A stretch of 64,000 nt of DNA from Rutidosis leptorrhynchoides (Eukaryota; Streptophyta; Magnoliopsida; Asterales; Asteraceae): contig NC_092337.1 of NCBI RefSeq assembly GCF_046630445.1, positions 362,086,001 through 362,150,000 on the forward strand. The letters are read 5' to 3'. Made by a program: the position numbers and the translations under genes. Shown piece by piece: positions 11,935 to 24,500 of the stretch. The first letter of the stretch is position 1. Each line of letters opens with the position of its first letter. The notes under the pieces were generated by a model that was not told the DNA's origin, did no database searches, and worked only from the letters and a program-made list of their open reading frames with translations.

Positions 11935-12470
11935 AGGTCGGGTTAAGTCAGGTCGGGTGGGGCGAGACTCAAACGGGTTTCGGTCAAAACGGGTCATTGG
12001 TCGAACGGGTCTCAATTTTCAAACGGGTCGAACAGATCGGGTCCAAACGGGTTGGAAGCTGAAACACGAAATTGAAGCTGGAAAATGAAACGCAAAACTA
12101 AAACTGAAATGCGAAACTGGAAGTTGAAACGCAAAACTAAAATGTAACGCGAGCCTAAATGCAAAACTAAATCTGAACCGCGAAACTTAAAATTGAAACG
12201 AAAATGCAAAACTTAAACGAAAACGCGAAACTAAAAAAAACTAAAACTGAAACTTAAAAGTGAAAAGTGAAAACTGAAACGCGAAACTGGAAACTGAAAC
12301 GCAAAACTAAAACTGAAACGTGTAACTGAAATTGAAACCCGAAACTAAAAAACAAAAACTGAACTCGAAAGTGAAGCTGAAACGTGATACTGGAAACCAA
12401 AACTGTAACGTGAAACAGAAAACTGAAACGAAAACTCTAAATTGAAACTGAAACACAAGACCCGTTGGAC
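11935..12470. repeat. Two adjoining degenerate short-unit repeats
   Basis: From 11935 to about 12060 the text repeats CAAACGGGTC-like decamers. From about 12060 to 12470 it repeats GAAACTGAAACGCGAAACTAAA-like units with many substitutions. The near absence of stops in some frames comes from the repeat and not from coding. No parent gene is recognised. Confidence 0.75.
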
Positions 12471-12720
12471 CCATATACAAGACTCGTTGGTTTACTATTT
12501 ATTGGACGTTTTGCATTTAAACCCAACGGACTCTTTCGTTTTATTTGTCTAAGACCAATATGGGTTTTGGAGAAACCTATTAAACCTAATTTTAAGAGTT
12601 TGAGTTTATTTTGTCAGACATAATATGAGGGGACTCACTGCAACACCCGCTATTTCACTTTGTTGCATGACAAAAGTGACAAAAGCCATGGATCTCTATT
12701 GTACACGTACTTTTGTGGTT

Positions 12721-13085
12721 ATATGAAGACAAAATTTCATTCCTCGTCTCTGAACTTTACATCAAATTTGACTTCATGTCCTTTTACTTTTTTTTGTGCA
12801 TTCCGCGTCCCTAATGTATCACAATTCTACATCTTTCATCCTCCAGTCTAGATTCTGTCAATTTCAGCCATTTGTTCAGTCATGTGCAAAGCATGTGAGG
12901 GTAATTTGATCTTTTTATTTTATTTCTTTTCTTTATTATTAAAAATTTATCTTTACACCCTCATCCTCGTCATTCCATCTTCATCATTACCAAATTAAAA
13001 ACCCTAATTTTATACTTTTTTACAAAATCAACAAATCAAATTATAAATGTATAAAAAAAGAAAAGTTCCACCTTCACATTTCATC
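12721..13085 (+). repeat. Left inverted-repeat arm
   Basis: It matches the reverse complement of 13636-13983. Shared blocks include GACAAAATTTCATTCC at the outer side, TTCAGTCATGTGCAAAGCAT in the middle, and TCCACCTTCACA at the inner side. Confidence 0.8.
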
Positions 13086-13118
13086 AACCAATCAGTTGAT
13101 ATATCTTCAAGTAAATTA

Positions 13119-13468
13119 ATGGCGAAACGTTTAATTCCATGTCTCAACAGAGTATTGGTTGAGAAAATTGTTCCTCCGTCTAAAACCACCGCCGGTATTC
13201 TTCTACCTGAGAAATCATCTAAGGCAATTTCTTTAATTTTTATTTAATTCAATTTGTGTGGATCTGTAATTGGTTAGTCATGTCCATCGATTGATTGATT
13301 GATTTTATGGATATGCAGTTGAATTCTGGTAAAGTTGTTGCTGTGGGACCAGGAACTCGTGATAAATCTGGTAATACGATTCCGGTTGGTGTTAAGGAAG
13401 GTGATACCGTTTTGTTGCCGGAATATGGTGGTACTGAAGTTAAACTTGGTGAAAAACAGTACTTATAA
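13119..13468 (+). pseudogene. CPN10: Chaperonin 10 (mitochondrial GroES-type), C-terminally truncated copy
   Basis: Exon 1 (13119-13223, 35 codons) and exon 2 (13319-13468) together read as the plant mitochondrial 10 kDa co-chaperonin, which caps the HSP60 folding chamber in the matrix. Visible are the N-terminal strand MAKRLIPCLNRVLVEK, the mobile-loop region PPSKTTAGILLPEKSSK, then NSGKVVAVGPG and EGDTVLLPEYGG. The 95 bp intron (13224-13318) removes cleanly between Lys-35 and Leu-36 but begins GC, not GT, and ends CAG. The protein stops after about 84 residues (KLGEKQYL), lacking the usual last dozen or so residues (normal length is about 97-98). A GT directly after GAAAAACA (13459) could be a second donor, with sequence near 13579 (after TTTATAG) resembling a decayed last exon. 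The upstream in-frame ATG at 13047 lies in the inverted repeat and was not chosen. It is likely a captured gene copy. Confidence 0.75.
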
Positions 13469-13635
13469 TTACAATTACAATTATCTTAAAGTTTAATTTA
13501 CTCGTTTCTACTAGCTGTATATGAAACTGTATTTATTTAAGATTAATACTACTTGTAATTGAATTGTTTGATTTATAGGACATATTAGAACATTTTCATT
13601 TAGTATTAATTTACTTGGTAGTACCCATTTGCTAG

Positions 13636-13983
13636 AATTTGTGAAGGTGGAATTTTTTTATTTACATTTATAATTTGATTTGTTGATTTTATAAAAGTAT
13701 AAACTAGCCTTTTTAATTTGGGAATGATGAAGATGAGATGATGAGGATAATGGTGAAAAGATAACTTTAATAATAAAGAAAAGAAATAAAATAAAAAGAT
13801 CAAATTACCCTAACATGCTTTGCACATGACTGAACAAACGGCTGAGAGTGACAAAATCTAGACGGGAAGACGAGGGATGTAGAATTATGATACATTAGGG
13901 ATGTGGAATGCACAAAAAAAAAGACATGGAGTCAAATTTGATGTAAAGTTCAGGAAGTGGAATGAAATTTTGTCTTATATGAA
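13636..13983 (-). repeat. Right inverted-repeat arm
   Basis: This is the reverse-complement partner of 12721-13085. Beyond it, 13984-14118 holds AT-rich sequence with a repeated TAGAGACTGTA/GTGAAAAAAA motif, which may be a degraded continuation of the arm. Confidence 0.8.
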
Positions 13984-14118
13984 TAAAATTAGAGACTGTA
14001 AATAAAATGAAAAAGAAAACGATAAAGTGAAAAAAAAATGGATCGCTATTTCAATTAGAGACTGTACACATCGGAAAATAAAATCATAAAGTGAAAAAAA
14101 AAATAGAGACTATAAATA

Positions 14119-14290
14119 TGGTTCGGCACATTTTCACTTTTTTCAGGTTTCAGTTCTTCCCGTACCGAAGGCCAAAACATATATAAATTAAGAACCATGG
14201 ACCGTACGGAAACTCTTTGGGAATGCTCGGTTCGGTACGATCCTCGGGTTCTTTTGGTTTTTCTGTACCATGCACACCCCTAGCGCTACG
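14119..14290. mobile_element. Possible small hAT-type MITE remnant
   Basis: The stretch ends GTACCATGCACACCCCTAG, which in reverse is the TAGGGGTGTGCATGG terminus common in plant hAT-like MITEs. The interior repeats GGTTCGG/CCGAACC-type words in both orientations. No clear left terminus or target duplication was found. The open frame on the minus strand here is not a gene. Confidence 0.35.
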
Positions 14291-14746
14291 TGTTGGAGTG
14301 CGAAGTTCGAATTAAACAAGGTTTGCTGAATCTGTGAATTTGGTGACCACGAGTTTTGAGTTATGGTCGCAAGAAGCTGAGAAAACAAAACTCGCGACCA
14401 CCAGAAATTCATTGCGGTAGCGAAAATGGTGCTGACGGGAGAAAATTCTATAATTGAGTTTTCTTGCTTGTTAAGCAGTTTCCTTGTTTAGAATTGCCTA
14501 TATAAACACCCTATGTAACCCATACAATGTGTGCACGAAATTAATAGTGAAAAATCTCTGGTTTGCGCCCGTGGACTAAACCCTTCTCCGTGTTTGGAGT
14601 TGGGATATAACCACGTTAAATCCTTATGTCGTTTTATGTTTTTATTTATCGTTCTTATGCTTTAATTATTCGTTTGTCGTTCGTAGGTTGTTTGTGATTG
14701 ACGATATCACAATCACATGTTCTTGTTTGGGTCCTAAATCCTAACA
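14291..14746 (+). repeat. 5' LTR (456 bp) of a small LTR retroelement
   Basis: It starts TGTTGGAGTG and ends CCTAACA, followed by AG and a PBS. A TATA-like box GCCTATATAAAC (about 14496-14507) lies within it, which fits an LTR promoter. Size and ends suggest a copia-type element. Confidence 0.75.
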
Positions 14747-16183
14747 AGTGGTATCAAGAGCTTCAAGGTTACGAGTTCGGGCACGATGGCGAATTGAAAG
14801 CAAGTGTTTTTGATATGGTTGATGAATCGATTCTTTCATCAGGGTTATTAAAACGACGGGCTTAAGGATTTGTCTTGCAACATGTATCGAAACTAGATGA
14901 CTCAGTTGGTCGCGATGAACTCATGGATATGTCTATGTATCCGGGAGAGTTGATCACACAAGATTCGGGTATCGTTTCTTGGAAGTTATTTTGTAATCGG
15001 GACGCTAATTGCATCATGATGGTGATTTTTTCGCGAAGGGTTACAGAGTCAGAGGTCGGTTCGATGGGTTCGTTGCGGAGAGATTTTTCAGGAGATCTGG
15101 GTGTCGGATCTGAGTTCTCGTTCTTCGCGATCCCGTGCGAAAGAATGATTGAACTATCAAATTCGGAGTTCCAGGAGCTGCTGTAGTAGAAAATTCGTAG
15201 CGGGTTCATTAACCATTGGATCGACTTGATTTTTGTGTGTAGTTAGTAGACTTACTGATCTACAAGTGGTAAAAATTTGAGGCTGATCGGACCGTTGGAT
15301 ATTGAGATATGATTTTTCGAATCTGGGCAGTTTTCGGGATGAAGTTTTTTCGGGTTTGATGGCGCGAGCCTGAGATGCTTTTGTCTCGGAAACTTCGAGC
15401 GATACGATCTATGTTTTCGAAGATGTGGGTTTGTTATGGAAGCTCAGGAGGGTGTTTTTCTCTCGGTTTAGAGCGGTTGAATAATGAACAAGATGCATCT
15501 AGTTGAAAGTCGATAGTGGGAGTATTGGGGAAGTTTGATGCATGTGGTTTGGAAACGGGATGACCAATGGTGTTTGGTCAATATTCCATGATCTATGGAA
15601 TATCCGGGCGGAGTAGAGTTCCTTGTCACTAAGGAAATTGGTTGTCGAAGGGTGTCGGATAGAACGTGTTCGACGGTTGCTCGGGTTTGGTTGATGTTTC
15701 AACAAAAGGAGCGGTTTTCTTCGAGGGTGATCAATTAGGAGTCTTTAGGTGATGGAAGAGGGGCGGATTATCTTGTAAGTCCCGGAACTTGGCTTTCTAG
15801 GATCGTTGAGGGTGTCGGGAACTTGGTATGAGTTTGGTAACCGATAGAAGTTATCGAGCTAGTGGGAGTTAGTCAACTAGTAGAGTGGTGGAGATGATTA
15901 TGCGACGTTGTCTCCAATGTTCTCAAGATTAGTGTGATGATTCAGGGTAACACTAGGGCTTCGATTACTTGTTTTACTCTCCGATGGCAAAGAAATTTGT
16001 GACTGACTGGTGGTACGAACCAAGTTTCTTCTCGAGTAGCCGCGGTTTTATTTCTTACTCGTACAGTGGGAGCGTGCTTGTGATGAGAAGATGGGTTTGT
16101 GAAATTCATAGCTATGAGGAGGTCAGTGAACCAGCGAGAAAGCAGAAAGTTGAAAAGTTAGTAGATTTTGAGATTGTGATTAC
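14747..16183 (+). mobile_element. Internal region of a non-autonomous or decayed LTR element
   Basis: No Gag, protease, RT or integrase motif is visible in any frame. The first ATG after the PBS (14785) meets a stop after three codons, and the open frame at 14875-15186 has no recognised domain. Words such as GTGGGAG recur (15517, 15860, 16066) and resemble polypurine tracts. The region is cut on the right by family-A element A1, with ATTAC (16179-16183) as the expected target duplication. It is either a LARD/TRIM-like element or a copia element that lost its genes. Confidence 0.55.
14749..14761 (+). promoter_or_regulatory. Primer-binding site TGGTATCAAGAGC
   Basis: This is an initiator tRNA-Met-type PBS with one extra A relative to TGGTATCAGAGC, lying two bases after the LTR end. 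It fixes the plus orientation of the element. Confidence 0.75.
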
Positions 16184-19550
<3,367 letters not shown>

Positions 19551-19552
19551 GT

Positions 19553-19564
19553 TGGTATCCGAGC
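19553..19564 (+). promoter_or_regulatory. Family-A primer-binding site TGGTATCCGAGC
   Basis: It lies two bases after the LTR. It differs from the standard initiator tRNA-Met PBS (TGGTATCAGAGC) by A to C at position 8. The same variant is at 52231-52242 (reverse) and 59922-59933. Confidence 0.85.
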
Positions 19565-19761
19565 ATTGGTCTTAGAGAACCAGAATTTTTGCATTAGTGT
19601 GTCTTACCGAGTTTGTTAGGATACATTAGTGAGTCTGGACTTCGACCGTGTTTTTCTTCAAAAACGATTGCTTAACATTTTTTGTTGGAAACTATATATT
19701 ATTAACATGTAAATATTATGTGATATATTAATCTCTTAACGTGTTTGATATTGTGTGATAG

Positions 19762-20399
19762 ATGTCTACCTCTAGTACAAATCCCATCGACTCACGTAAT
19801 AATAATGAAGAGTCGAATATACTTTGGGAAGATTCACAAATTCCCGAAGAAGAGGAACCGGAAGAGGAGGAACCGGAAGAGGAGGAACCGGAAGAAGAGG
19901 AATCGGAAGAGGAGGAACCGGAAGAGGAAGAACCGGAAGAAGAAGAGGTTCCGGAGGAAGAAATATTGATACCTACAGTAAATCGGTTTAATAAAAGAAA
20001 ATCCTCAACCTACGGACAATGTCAATAATGGTCAATGGTGTTTCCGCCAAGGAAGCAAAATATTGGGAAGATTACCAATTTTCGAATGAATCGGATCTCG
20101 TTGAGGATTCCGATGATGTTATAGAAATTACCTCAACCCAATTTAATAAAGCAAAAGAAAATAATAAGGGAAAAGGTATAAAAATAGAGAAACCTGATTC
20201 CAACCCCGATGAACTTTATATGTATCGGCAACGTCCGTATTTCCTAAAATGTAACAATAACCCGAGAACCTCTAAACCACCAGGTTTTTCTAAACCATTG
20301 TGGAAAACGACGGCTCATATTAGAGGAACACCATATATCCCAAGAAAATTAGGAAAACGAACCAAGTCCGAAGAAGAAGAAACCAGTGATTCAGATTAG
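19762..20399 (+). pseudogene. A1 extra ORF 1: Glu-rich acidic protein, one frameshift
   Basis: This is the first ORF after the PBS (198 nt downstream), ahead of the F-box ORF and gag. The N-terminus is Ser/Thr/Asn-rich (MSTSSTNPIDS). A tandem EPEEE/EEPEEEE tract follows (about residues 30-67), then a conserved core with MVNGVSAKEAKYW, a Lys-rich NNKGKGIKIEK segment, and a C-terminus rich in Lys/Arg/Pro ending in an acidic SEEEETSDSD tail. A frame change near 20010-20020 splits it, compared with the intact copy at 51412-52032. No known domain is recognised. The charge pattern (acidic tract plus basic patch) suggests a nucleic-acid or chromatin-associated or chaperone-like role, which is only an inference. 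Confidence 0.75.
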
Positions 20400-20502
20400 A
20401 GGGTTGTAATCATGTTGTGTATTATATGTATTGTAGTGTGCTTGTACTTTTATGTTCTATGTAAAAATTGCTTGTATTGTTTGTTAATCATCTTTTACGA
20501 AT

Positions 20503-20524
20503 CTAATCCTTGTCTATTTTACAG
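20503..20524 (+). promoter_or_regulatory. Predicted branch point and 3' splice site before the F-box ORF
   Basis: CTAAT (branch-point-like) is followed by a T-rich run and TTTTACAG, 12 nt before the F-box ATG. The same arrangement is at 60825-60846 (CTAAC... TTTTACAG) and on the minus strand at 51308-51287 (CTAAT... TTTTATAG). Conservation in three copies suggests that a spliced RNA expresses the F-box ORF. The matching 5' splice site is not certain; GTAAAT near 19708 is one candidate. Confidence 0.45.
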
Positions 20525-20536
20525 TATAAAAACAAA

Positions 20537-21230
20537 ATGGACGTTAAGGGTAGACAACCGAATATTTTAGAAGACCTACCAGAGGATATGATTGAGGAAA
20601 TCTTGTCTAGAGTTGGTCAGAATTCATCAGCACATTTAGTTATGGCGAAATTAACTTGTCAAACATTTGAAAGACTTTCCAGAAATGCCTTAATTTATAA
20701 AAGGTTTTCCTTTGATAGGTGGGGTATATCACATTGGGGAGACTGTAAGTTACGCCGTGTTTTCTTTAAAGCGTTAAATGCGGGGAACCCAAATGCAATT
20801 TTTCGCTACGGGTTAATAACCTATTTTGATTCAACATATCCTAACATAGGATTTCGTGAATTAGAAAGAGCTTCTAACATGCAACATAAAGAAGCATGTT
20901 ATGCTTACGAGTTAGTGATGTTCGCTTCTCACCAAAGTGAGAAAAAGAACATCGGATTACAACTATTAAATGAAACATTCCCACAAGTGACGGACTCAGT
21001 AGTTGGGGTAAGAAACAAGGTTTTTAGATTGCTACGAGGCTGTTGGGCATTACGAAACCCTCATCCTTTTGACGACATTATAACATGCTGCCTAGCCAAT
21101 GGTCATAACGGTTACTTTCCACAACACCAAGGATGGGAAGTCGTTTTAGTAAAACCAGAATGCATGACCTGTTTCTGGACTTATAAATTACGTGTCTTTA
21201 TTGCCTTTTGCTGAACAACTTGCGTATTAA
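20537..21230 (+). pseudogene. A1 extra ORF 2: F-box protein carried by the retrotransposon
   Basis: The ORF lies between the acidic ORF and gag, in sense with the element. Residues about 6-52 form an F-box (NILEDLPEDMIEEILSRVG ... LTCQTFERLS), the SKP1-binding module of SCF ubiquitin ligases. Downstream are a GNPNAI..GLI.YF segment, a Met/Ala-rich helical repeat-like part, and a Cys/Trp-rich C-terminus (PECMTCFWTY). The overall layout resembles the plant F-box subgroup annotated as At2g35280-like. The ATG at 20537 is used, since earlier in-frame sequence runs through the predicted splice acceptor. An extra T near 21206-21210 shifts the last residues; the present stop is 21212-21214, while the A2 copy ends AEQLAY, matching a stop here at 21228-21230. 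The first 220 or so codons are open. Confidence 0.82.
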
Positions 21231-21569
21231 TTAGAATTACCTTTATAGCTACTGTGTAGCAAGTTATTATGTGCTATATTTCATCCTATATGTATAATAG
21301 TGGTATTGTAAGTTTGTAAAATTTTGTATAAAATTTGAACGCGAAATTTTATTGTAATAGGTTTTTCATATAGAATCGTAGTAGTTGAATTGTATAATAG
21401 CTACTAAGTATGAACTTAACGGGTAGGTACTACCTGAATTAAAACTATAAAATGCTAATATGAAGAAAAAACTTTTATAAATAAGTTCATATTATGCTAC
21501 GAAATACTATTGACTACTCTTAAAATTCTATATGATTAACTTAATTCTTTTGGGCTATTTTTGAAGGAA
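21231..21569 (+). other. Non-coding spacer between F-box ORF and gag of A1
   Basis: AT-rich sequence of about 340 bp, homologous to 38813-39135 of A2. It contains AACGGGTAGGTAC (21418-21430), also found just before the 3' LTR (26147-26159), so the word occurs twice per element. No gene is seen. Confidence 0.6.
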
Positions 21570-24500
21570 ATGGCACCGACGACTCGTCAGAATTTGAACA
21601 TGAGCGAGGAAGACTTCCGTGTTTTCCTTGCAGCAAACATAGCCGCAGTACAGGCTGCGATGCAAAATAACAATAACTCTGGATCTAGCAGTGGAACTAA
21701 TTCCATAAGAAATCGTGTAAGATGCTCCTACAAAGAATTCACTGCTTGCAAACCTTTGGAATTTGATGGAACCGAAGGACCAATTGGATTGAAACGGTGG
21801 ACCGAGAAAGTCAAATCGGTGTTTTCCATAAGTAAGTGTACTGAAGAGGACAAAGTTAAGTACGCTACGCATACCTTCACAGGTACTGCGTTAACATTGT
21901 GGAACACCTATCTTGAACAGGTAGGACAAAATGCTGCTTACGTACTACCATGGTCGGCATTCAAGCAATTGATGAACGAATAGTACCGTCCTAGAAACGA
22001 AGTCAATAAGCTCAAGGTAGAGCTTAGAGAGTTACGAACACAAGGGTTCGACATTACCACGTATGAACGACGATTCATAGAGTTGTACCTATTGTGTCCG
22101 GGAGCGTTCGAAGATGAAGAAGAGAAGATCGACGCTTTTGTAAAAGGGTTACCAGTAAGGATTCAAGAAGATGCGAGTTCACACTAGCCCGCTTCCATAC
22201 AGAAGGCAAGTCAAATGGCTCATAAACTCATAAATCAGATTGAGGGGAGAATTAAAGAACAGGCAGCCGAAGAAGCTAACACGAAACAACTCAAGAGGAA
22301 GTGGGAGGAAAACGGTGACAAGAGTCACCAGTACAACAACAATAACAATTACAACCACAACCGCAACAACAATCGCAACAATAACCGCAATCCTAACAAT
22401 AACTACAACAAACGTCCCAACAACAACAACAAAAACAACAACTACAACAACCGTTTCAACAACAATAACAATCTAAACAACAACCTTAATAACAACAAAC
22501 AACAGAAACAACCATGCTTCAGGTGTGCAGAGTACCATCCGAATGTGTTTTGCACAATAGTTTGCACCAAGTGTAAGAGAAGTGGTCATGGTACGGCAAA
22601 ATGTGAGGTTTACGGACCAAAGAACAACAAAAATAAAGAAACAAATAAGGTCGGAACAAATAATGCCGACGTAGTTTGTTATAAATGTGGAAAACCGGGC
22701 CACATTATTAGAAATTGCCCAAACCAAGGGAATACTAATGGGCAAGGCTGCGGAAGAGTTTTCAATATTAATGCGGCAGAAGCGCAGGAAGACCCGGAGC
22801 TTGTTACAGGTACGTTTCTTATTGACAATGCATCTGCTTATGTTTTATTTGATTCGGGTGCGGATATAAGCTATATGAGTAGAGATTTTTGTGCTAAATT
22901 AAGTTGCCCATTGATGCCTTTGGATAGTAAATTTTTACTCGAATTAGCAAACGGTAAATTAATTTCAGCAGATAATATATGTCGGGATAGAGAAATTAAA
23001 CTGGGGGATGAAACGTTTAAAATTGATTTAATACCAGTCGAGTAAGGGAGTTTTGAGGTAATAATTGGCATGGACTGGTTGAAAAAGGTGAGAGCAGAGG
23101 TCGTTTGTTACAAAAATGCGATAAAAAGGAAAACCTTTAATGGTGTACGGAGAAAAGAGCAACGTGAAGCTAAATCTTATTAGTAGTTTGATGGCGTAAA
23201 AACTAATAAGAAAAGGTTGTTACGTCATTCTAGCACACATCAAGGAAGTTAAACTTGAAGAAAAGAACATCAGTGATGTTCCCGTCGCAAAAGAATTTTC
23301 CGATGTATTTCCGAAAGAATTACCGGGATTACCCCCACATCGATCCGTTGAATTTCACATAGACCTTGTACCAGGAGTTGCACCAATAGCTCGTGCTCCA
23401 TACAGACTCGTACCCAGCGAAATGAAAGAATTACAAAGTCAGTTACAAGAACTTTTAGAGCTTGGTTTCATTCGACCAAGCACATCACCATGGGGAGCTC
23501 CTGTTTTGTTTGTCAAGAAGAAGGATGGTACATTTAGATTGTGTATCGACTATCGAGTGTTGAACAAACTTACCATCAAGAACCGCTACCTACTACCGAG
23601 AATCGACGACTTATTTGATCAACTACAAGGCTCATCGGTTTATTCGAAGATTGATTTATGTTCTGGGTATCTTCAAATACGGGTGAAGGAGGATGATATT
23701 CCAAAGACTGCTTTTAGGACGCGTTACGGTCATTATGCGTTTATGGTTATACCGTTTGGGTTGACTAACGCACCAGCTATGTTCATGGACCTCATGAACC
23801 GAGTGTGTGGACCATACCTTGACAAGTTTGTCATTATTTTCATCGATGACATACTTATTTACTCAAAGAATGACCAAGAGCACGAAGAACATTTGAGAAA
23901 AGTGCTGGAGTTGTTAAGGAAAGAAAAACTGTATGCTAAATTTTCAAAGTGTGCATTTTGGTTGGAAGAAGTTCAATTCCTTGGTCACATAGTGAACAAA
24001 GAAGGTATTCAGGTGGATCCAGCAAAGATTGAAACTGTTGAAAAGTGGGAAACCCCGAAAACTCCGAAGCATATACGCCAATTTTTAGGACTAGCTGGTT
24101 ACCACAGAAGGTTCATCCAAGACTTTTCCAGAATAGCAAAACCCTTGACTGCATTAACGCATAAAGGGAAGAAATTTGAATGGAAAGATGAACAAGAGAA
24201 AGTGTTTCAATTTTTAAAGAAAAAGTTAACTACGACACCTATATTTTCATTACCTGAAGGGAATGATGATTTTGTGATATATTGTGACGCCTCAAAGCAA
24301 GGTCTCGGTTGTGTATTAATGCAATGAATGAAAGTAATTGCTTATGCGTCTAGACAATTGAAGATTCACGAGCAGAATTATACCACGCATGATTTGGAAT
24401 TAGGCACGGTTGTTTTTGCATTAAAGACTTGGAGGCACTACTTATATGGGGTCAAAAGTATTATATATACCGACCACAAAAGTCTTCAACACATATTTAA

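Larger units (their letters stand above)
12721..13983. mobile_element. Putative foldback/Pack-MULE-like element carrying a CPN10 copy
   Basis: The arms 12721-13085 and 13636-13983 are inverted copies of each other, alignable by eye over about 350 bp with scattered mismatches and small indels. They enclose about 550 bp holding a truncated chaperonin-10 gene. Long terminal inverted repeats around a host-gene fragment are typical of Pack-MULE or foldback elements. Exact outer termini and a target duplication were not identified, so the class is an inference. The cpn10 reading begins just inside the left arm. Confidence 0.55.

Noticed and set aside
13047-13118. In-frame N-terminal extension of the CPN10 copy, considered as a targeting presequence
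   Set aside because: The extension lies largely in the inverted repeat arm. Plant mitochondrial CPN10 normally starts at the MAKRLIP position without a cleaved presequence.
22240-22476. Thr-rich ORF (and 37786-38067)
   Set aside because: A frame-shifted shadow of the Asn-rich Gag linker.
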